From: Beijerinckiaceae bacterium
GTDB lineage: Bacteria > Pseudomonadota > Alphaproteobacteria > Rhizobiales > Beijerinckiaceae
Assembly: GCA_947380915.1 (NCBI GenBank)
Contig: CANCSY010000133.1
Location: 1-8,408, forward strand
DNA: 8,408 nucleotides
Direction: 5' to 3'
Each line of letters starts with the position of its first letter. Position 1 is the first letter of the stretch. Below are positions 5,606 to 8,408 of the stretch, in pieces. Both the position numbers and the translations under genes were made by a program. The notes under the pieces were generated by a model. That model saw only the letters and a program-made list of their open reading frames with translations, was not told where the DNA came from and did not search any database.

Positions 5606-6673
5606 ATGCGCAGTTGTTGGCTTTCGAGTGGTGCGTGTCGCGTCATGACATTATCAGCGTCTTCAGTGAACCCAGACGCCGTGCGGCCCACGGCTCGGTT
5701 CGCCGTGCGCGCCGTCCTCTGCGTCGTCGCCGCCGGTTTCCTCGCGGGTTGCGCGCAAGGCCCCAAGACGCAGGGCCGGTCCAAAGAATATTTCCCGTCG
5801 TCCGTCTATGGTCGCGCCAGCGAGCGTGTGGTCGCCGAGGGCGAGCCCGTGCCTCGGGGTGGTGGTCAGTACCTCGTCGGGCGCCCCTATACGATCGCCG
5901 GCAAGCGCTATGTCCCCAATCCCCAGCCCAAGGAGGCCCAGATCGGCATGGCCTCCTATTATGGCGGCGCCTTTCATGGCCGTCGGACCGCCAATGGCGA
6001 AGTCTACGACATGAATTCGGTGACGGCGGCCCATCCCACCATGCCGCTGCCGAGCTATGCGCGCGTGACGAATGTGCGCAACGGCCGCTCCATCATCGTG
6101 CGCGTGAATGATCGCGGTCCCTATCACTCCGGCCGGGTGATGGATGTCTCCTCCAAAGTCGCCGAGGCGCTGGCGTTCAAATCCTTCGGCACCGCGCAGA
6201 TCAAGGTCGAATATGTCGGCAAGGCCGGGCTTCAGGGCTCCGACGACACCAAACTCCTGGCGTCCCTGCGCACCGATGGCCGCCCGGCGGTTCTGGATGG
6301 CTCGCCTTCGTTGCCGACCACCATGGTCGCGCAGAACGCGCCGGTTCCGGCTCAGCCAGCCGCGCCCCAACGCGTGGCCATGGCCGACGAGCCTCGCCAG
6401 CAGCCAGCGCCCGTGATGGCGGTTGCGCCTGCATCCGTGGTGGCGCTCCCCGCCCGGATCGCCGCAATGCCTTCGAATGCGCCGCTGCCCCCCAGCAGGC
6501 CCTTCGATCTCGGCTTTTCCTCGACGTCAGGCGGGCAGGGGGCGGTCACCCGTCCCCGGCAGGCCGCGCTCTTCGACAGCGGCCCCCAGTCGGCGCCGGT
6601 CTCGCCGCTTTTGGCCCTGCGCAAGGACCCGATCGCCGAAGTGCTTATGCTGCCCCCCCGCAGGCCGCGATAA
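5606..6673 (+). CDS. rlpA: RlpA-family septal ring lytic transglycosylase lipoprotein
   Basis: The product (355 aa) belongs to the RlpA family of envelope lipoproteins; the Pseudomonas aeruginosa member cleaves peptidoglycan strands lacking stem peptides at the septum. A signal sequence with lipobox FLAGC makes Cys49 the predicted lipidation site, anchoring the protein in a membrane facing the periplasm. The double-psi beta-barrel domain spans about 111-205: GMASYYGGAFHGRRTANGE (114-132), AAHPTMPLPSYARVTN (141-156) with conserved His143, and VNDRGPYHSGRVMDVS (167-182) with conserved Asp169 and Asp180. From about 207 to the end the chain is Pro/Ala-rich and low in complexity, and I see no SPOR domain, unlike the E. 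coli and Pseudomonas proteins. ATG 5606 is chosen for its strong ribosome site; ATG 5645 would give a 342-aa form with Cys36. The carboxypeptidase gene follows after 93 nt with no terminator, so cotranscription is likely. Confidence 0.92.
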   Translation: MRSCWLSSGACRVMTLSASSVNPDAVRPTARFAVRAVLCVVAAGFLAGCAQGPKTQGRSKEYFPSSVYGRASERVVAEGEPVPRGGGQYLVGRPYTIAGKRYVPNPQPKEAQIGMASYYGGAFHGRRTANGEVYDMNSVTAAHPTMPLPSYARVTNVRNGRSIIVRVNDRGPYHSGRVMDVSSKVAEALAFKSFGTAQIKVEYVGKAGLQGSDDTKLLASLRTDGRPAVLDGSPSLPTTMVAQNAPVPAQPAAPQRVAMADEPRQQPAPVMAVAPASVVALPARIAAMPSNAPLPPSRPFDLGFSSTSGGQGAVTRPRQAALFDSGPQSAPVSPLLALRKDPIAEVLMLPPRRPR

Positions 6674-6755
6674 TACGGCCAATGCGCCGTTGATTTGACA
6701 CTCCCGAACGGGCAGATTGCTTCGGTCGCTTCGCCCGGATCCCGGGTGGCTCGCC

Positions 6756-6760
6756 GGGAG
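6756..6760 (+). promoter_or_regulatory. Shine-Dalgarno site deciding the GTG start of the carboxypeptidase gene
   Basis: GGGAG lies 6 nt before GTG at 6767, which opens directly into a standard signal peptide. An ATG/GTG-type start at 6695 would put 24 extra residues before it. Confidence 0.65.
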
Positions 6761-6766
6761 TGCGTC

Positions 6767-7948
6767 GTGCGGTCATCTCTGCCTTTGCTTTTTGTGCTGA
6801 CGCTCCTTGGCCAGGTGATCGGAGCGCCTGCGCGCGCTCAGTCGCCCTTCCAGACAACCGCGCCCCAGGCTTTCCTGATCGACGCCGAGACAGGGTCGGT
6901 TCTTTTCGAGAAGAACCCCGACACGCTGGTGACCCCGGCCTCGACTGTCAAGATCATGACGGCGGAACTTGTGTTTCGCGAATTGAAGGCCGGGCGCCTC
7001 AGGCTCGACGACGAATTCACTGTCAGCGAAAACGCCTGGCGCACGGGCGGGGCCATGGCGCGGGGATCAAGCATGTTCGCGGCGCTCAACAGCCGGGTGC
7101 GGATCGAGGATCTCATTCGCGGGCTGGTCGTGGTCTCCGGCAATGACGCCGCCATCATTCTGGCGGAGGGGATCGCGGGGACGGAACAGGCTTTCGCGGA
7201 CCGGATGACGAAGCGCGCCGCCGAGCTCGGCCTGTCGCATCTGACCTTCCGCAACGCCTGGGGCAAGGATGATCCGGCCCAGAAGGTCACCGCGCGCGAC
7301 ATGGCCCTGCTGGCGACCCATCTGATCAAGACCTATCCCGAATATTACAGCTATTTTGGTGAGCGGGAGTTCGTCTGGAGCAAGATCAAACAGCAGAACC
7401 GCAACCCGCTTCTGGGGATGGGGCTGGGCGCAGACGGTCTCAAGACCGGCAATATCGACGAGGCCAGCGGCTATGGTCTGGTTGGCTCGGCGGTTCAAAA
7501 CGACCAGCGGCTCATTCTGGCCGTCTACGGCCTGCGCAACGCCAAGGATCGGTCCGAGGAGGCGCGCAAGATCATACAGTGGGGTTTCCGCTCCTTCGAG
7601 ACGAAGGCGATTCTGGCGGCGGGGGAGACTGTCGGTTCGGCCCGGCTTTACGGGGGCGAGCAGATGTCCGTGTCGCTCGTTGCGCCCGGGCCGGTGCGGG
7701 TTCTCGTGCCGCGCGGCGCCACCGAGCGGCTGACGGCGAAGATCGTCTATCAGGGGCCGATCATGGCCCCGGTGAAGGATGGCGCGGAACTGGCGCGGCT
7801 GAAAATCTACCGGGGATCGGCGCTGGCGCTGGATGCGCCTCTGGTGGCCGGGGAAGCGGTGCAGCTTGGCCCGATCCACCGGCGCGCCTTCGATGCGGGT
7901 CTGGAGCTTGGCCAATCCCTGTTCCGCACCTATGTGCTGAAGCCATGA
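6767..7948 (+). CDS. Serine-type D-alanyl-D-alanine carboxypeptidase (PBP5/6, peptidase S11)
   Basis: The product (393 aa) removes the terminal D-Ala from peptidoglycan pentapeptides in the periplasm and would be a low-molecular-mass penicillin-binding protein. A signal peptide covers about 1-24, with cleavage after ARA24. All three active-site motifs are present: SxxK as STVK (59-62, nucleophile Ser59), SGN (124-126) and KTG (226-228). Family blocks such as FLIDAETGSVLFEKNPD (36-52) and NAWGKDD (163-169) are also clear. The C-terminal part from about 275 fits the beta-rich PBP5 C domain, ending in a possible membrane-associating helix near 378-393. The length is normal for the family. GTG 6767 is the chosen start. 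The stop overlaps the tmk start (ATGA), so translational coupling is likely. The family is dacA/dacC/dacF-like; I leave the symbol blank because paralogues cannot be told apart here. Confidence 0.95.
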   Translation: MRSSLPLLFVLTLLGQVIGAPARAQSPFQTTAPQAFLIDAETGSVLFEKNPDTLVTPASTVKIMTAELVFRELKAGRLRLDDEFTVSENAWRTGGAMARGSSMFAALNSRVRIEDLIRGLVVVSGNDAAIILAEGIAGTEQAFADRMTKRAAELGLSHLTFRNAWGKDDPAQKVTARDMALLATHLIKTYPEYYSYFGEREFVWSKIKQQNRNPLLGMGLGADGLKTGNIDEASGYGLVGSAVQNDQRLILAVYGLRNAKDRSEEARKIIQWGFRSFETKAILAAGETVGSARLYGGEQMSVSLVAPGPVRVLVPRGATERLTAKIVYQGPIMAPVKDGAELARLKIYRGSALALDAPLVAGEAVQLGPIHRRAFDAGLELGQSLFRTYVLKP

Positions 7949-8408
7949 GCGAGATTTCAAAATCGATTCGCGGCCGGTTCATAACTCTGGAAGGCGGGGA
8001 GGGGGCGGGAAAATCCACCCAGGCCCGGCTTCTGGCCGAGCATCTGCGCAGCCTCGGCCATGAATGCGTCGTGACCCGTGAGCCCGGCGGCTCGCCGGTG
8101 GCCGAAGCCCTGCGTGAGGTGATCCTGTCGGGCGCAGCCGCGCCTCTGGGGCCATCAGCCGAGACTGTGCTGTTTGCGGCGGCGCGGATCGACCATGTGG
8201 TGCAGACGATTCTGCCAGCCCTGGCGCGCGGCGCCTTCGTGATCTGCGACCGCTTCACCGATTCCACGCGGGTCTATCAGGGCGCCCTTGGCAAGGTGGA
8301 CCCGGGCCTGATCCGCACGCTGGAGGAGATCGCCACGGCCCAGTGCCGCCCTGACCTCACGCTCATCCTCGATCTGCCCGCGCAAACGGGCCTCGCCCGC
8401 GCGGCGGC
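7945..8408 (+). CDS. tmk: Thymidylate kinase, partial at right edge
   Basis: Thymidylate kinase phosphorylates dTMP to dTDP using ATP, in the cytoplasm, on the route to dTTP. The first 154 codons are visible of a usual 205-230 aa. The P-loop is GGEGAGKST (17-25), followed by the substrate-binding stretch TREPGGSPVAEALRE (44-58), an AARIDHV helix (79-85) and the DR motif CDRFTDSTRVYQG (101-113). The Glu in the P-loop resembles the E. coli class of the enzyme; the lid region lies beyond the window. The ATG at 7945 overlaps the preceding TGA by 4 nt and has only a weak ribosome site, so it probably depends on translation of the carboxypeptidase gene. In many alphaproteobacteria this order continues with holB and metG, which would be the expected next genes. 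Confidence 0.95.
   Translation, partial: MSEISKSIRGRFITLEGGEGAGKSTQARLLAEHLRSLGHECVVTREPGGSPVAEALREVILSGAAAPLGPSAETVLFAAARIDHVVQTILPALARGAFVICDRFTDSTRVYQGALGKVDPGLIRTLEEIATAQCRPDLTLILDLPAQTGLARAA

Noticed and set aside
7067..7960. 297-codon minus-strand frame across the carboxypeptidase gene
   Set aside because: Shadow of a gene with all three penicillin-binding motifs; no domain or ribosome site.
1..8408. Defence system, prophage, insertion sequence or CRISPR array
   Set aside because: No transposase, integrase, terminal repeats, regularly spaced repeats or defence domains were seen; all genes belong to ordinary chromosomal families.

Overview
The window is GC-rich, densely coding bacterial chromosome. 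The rlpA – D-Ala-D-Ala carboxypeptidase – tmk gene order, a HWE-type histidine kinase and a Tat-exported DUF1194 protein together point to an alphaproteobacterium, most likely of the Hyphomicrobiales (Rhizobiales). I cannot name a genus from sequence alone. Several genes start at TTG or GTG, and upstream Shine-Dalgarno sequences support these starts.

Left part (1-2179, minus strand): an ABC importer of the ferric-iron/FbpABC type. It has a periplasmic binding protein (347 aa, TTG start) followed 22 nt later by a fused two-domain permease, which runs off the left edge. The ATPase would be expected beyond that edge. Divergent from it, across a 176-nt spacer with a GC-rich inverted repeat, is a Tat-exported von Willebrand factor A protein of the DUF1194 family (2356-3096).

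Middle (3188-5339): an orphan membrane-bound HWE histidine kinase with a large periplasmic sensor region. It is convergent with a short HPF/RaiA-type ribosome hibernation factor. The two genes are separated by back-to-back terminators pointing in opposite directions. The hpf terminator lies inside the 3' coding end of the kinase gene. The kinase is preceded by a good match to the sigma-EcfG general-stress promoter (GGAAC-N16-GGTT), and hpf by a weaker one (GCAAC-N17-CGTT). This raises, as inference only, a local stress-response module linking sensing to ribosome hibernation.

Right part (5606-8408, plus strand): a cell-envelope and nucleotide cluster. It comprises an RlpA-family lipoprotein, a serine D-alanyl-D-alanine carboxypeptidase (PBP5/6 type) and thymidylate kinase, whose ATG overlaps the carboxypeptidase stop codon (ATGA). 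Thymidylate kinase runs off the right edge. No terminator is visible between these genes, so they may be cotranscribed. The 266-nt spacer between hpf and rlpA holds two clear inverted repeats in the rlpA leader.

I see no mobile elements, CRISPR arrays, tRNA or rRNA genes. Most of the window is conserved alphaproteobacterial gene content. The most unusual parts are the regulatory layout around the kinase/hpf pair and the altered ligand position of the binding protein.
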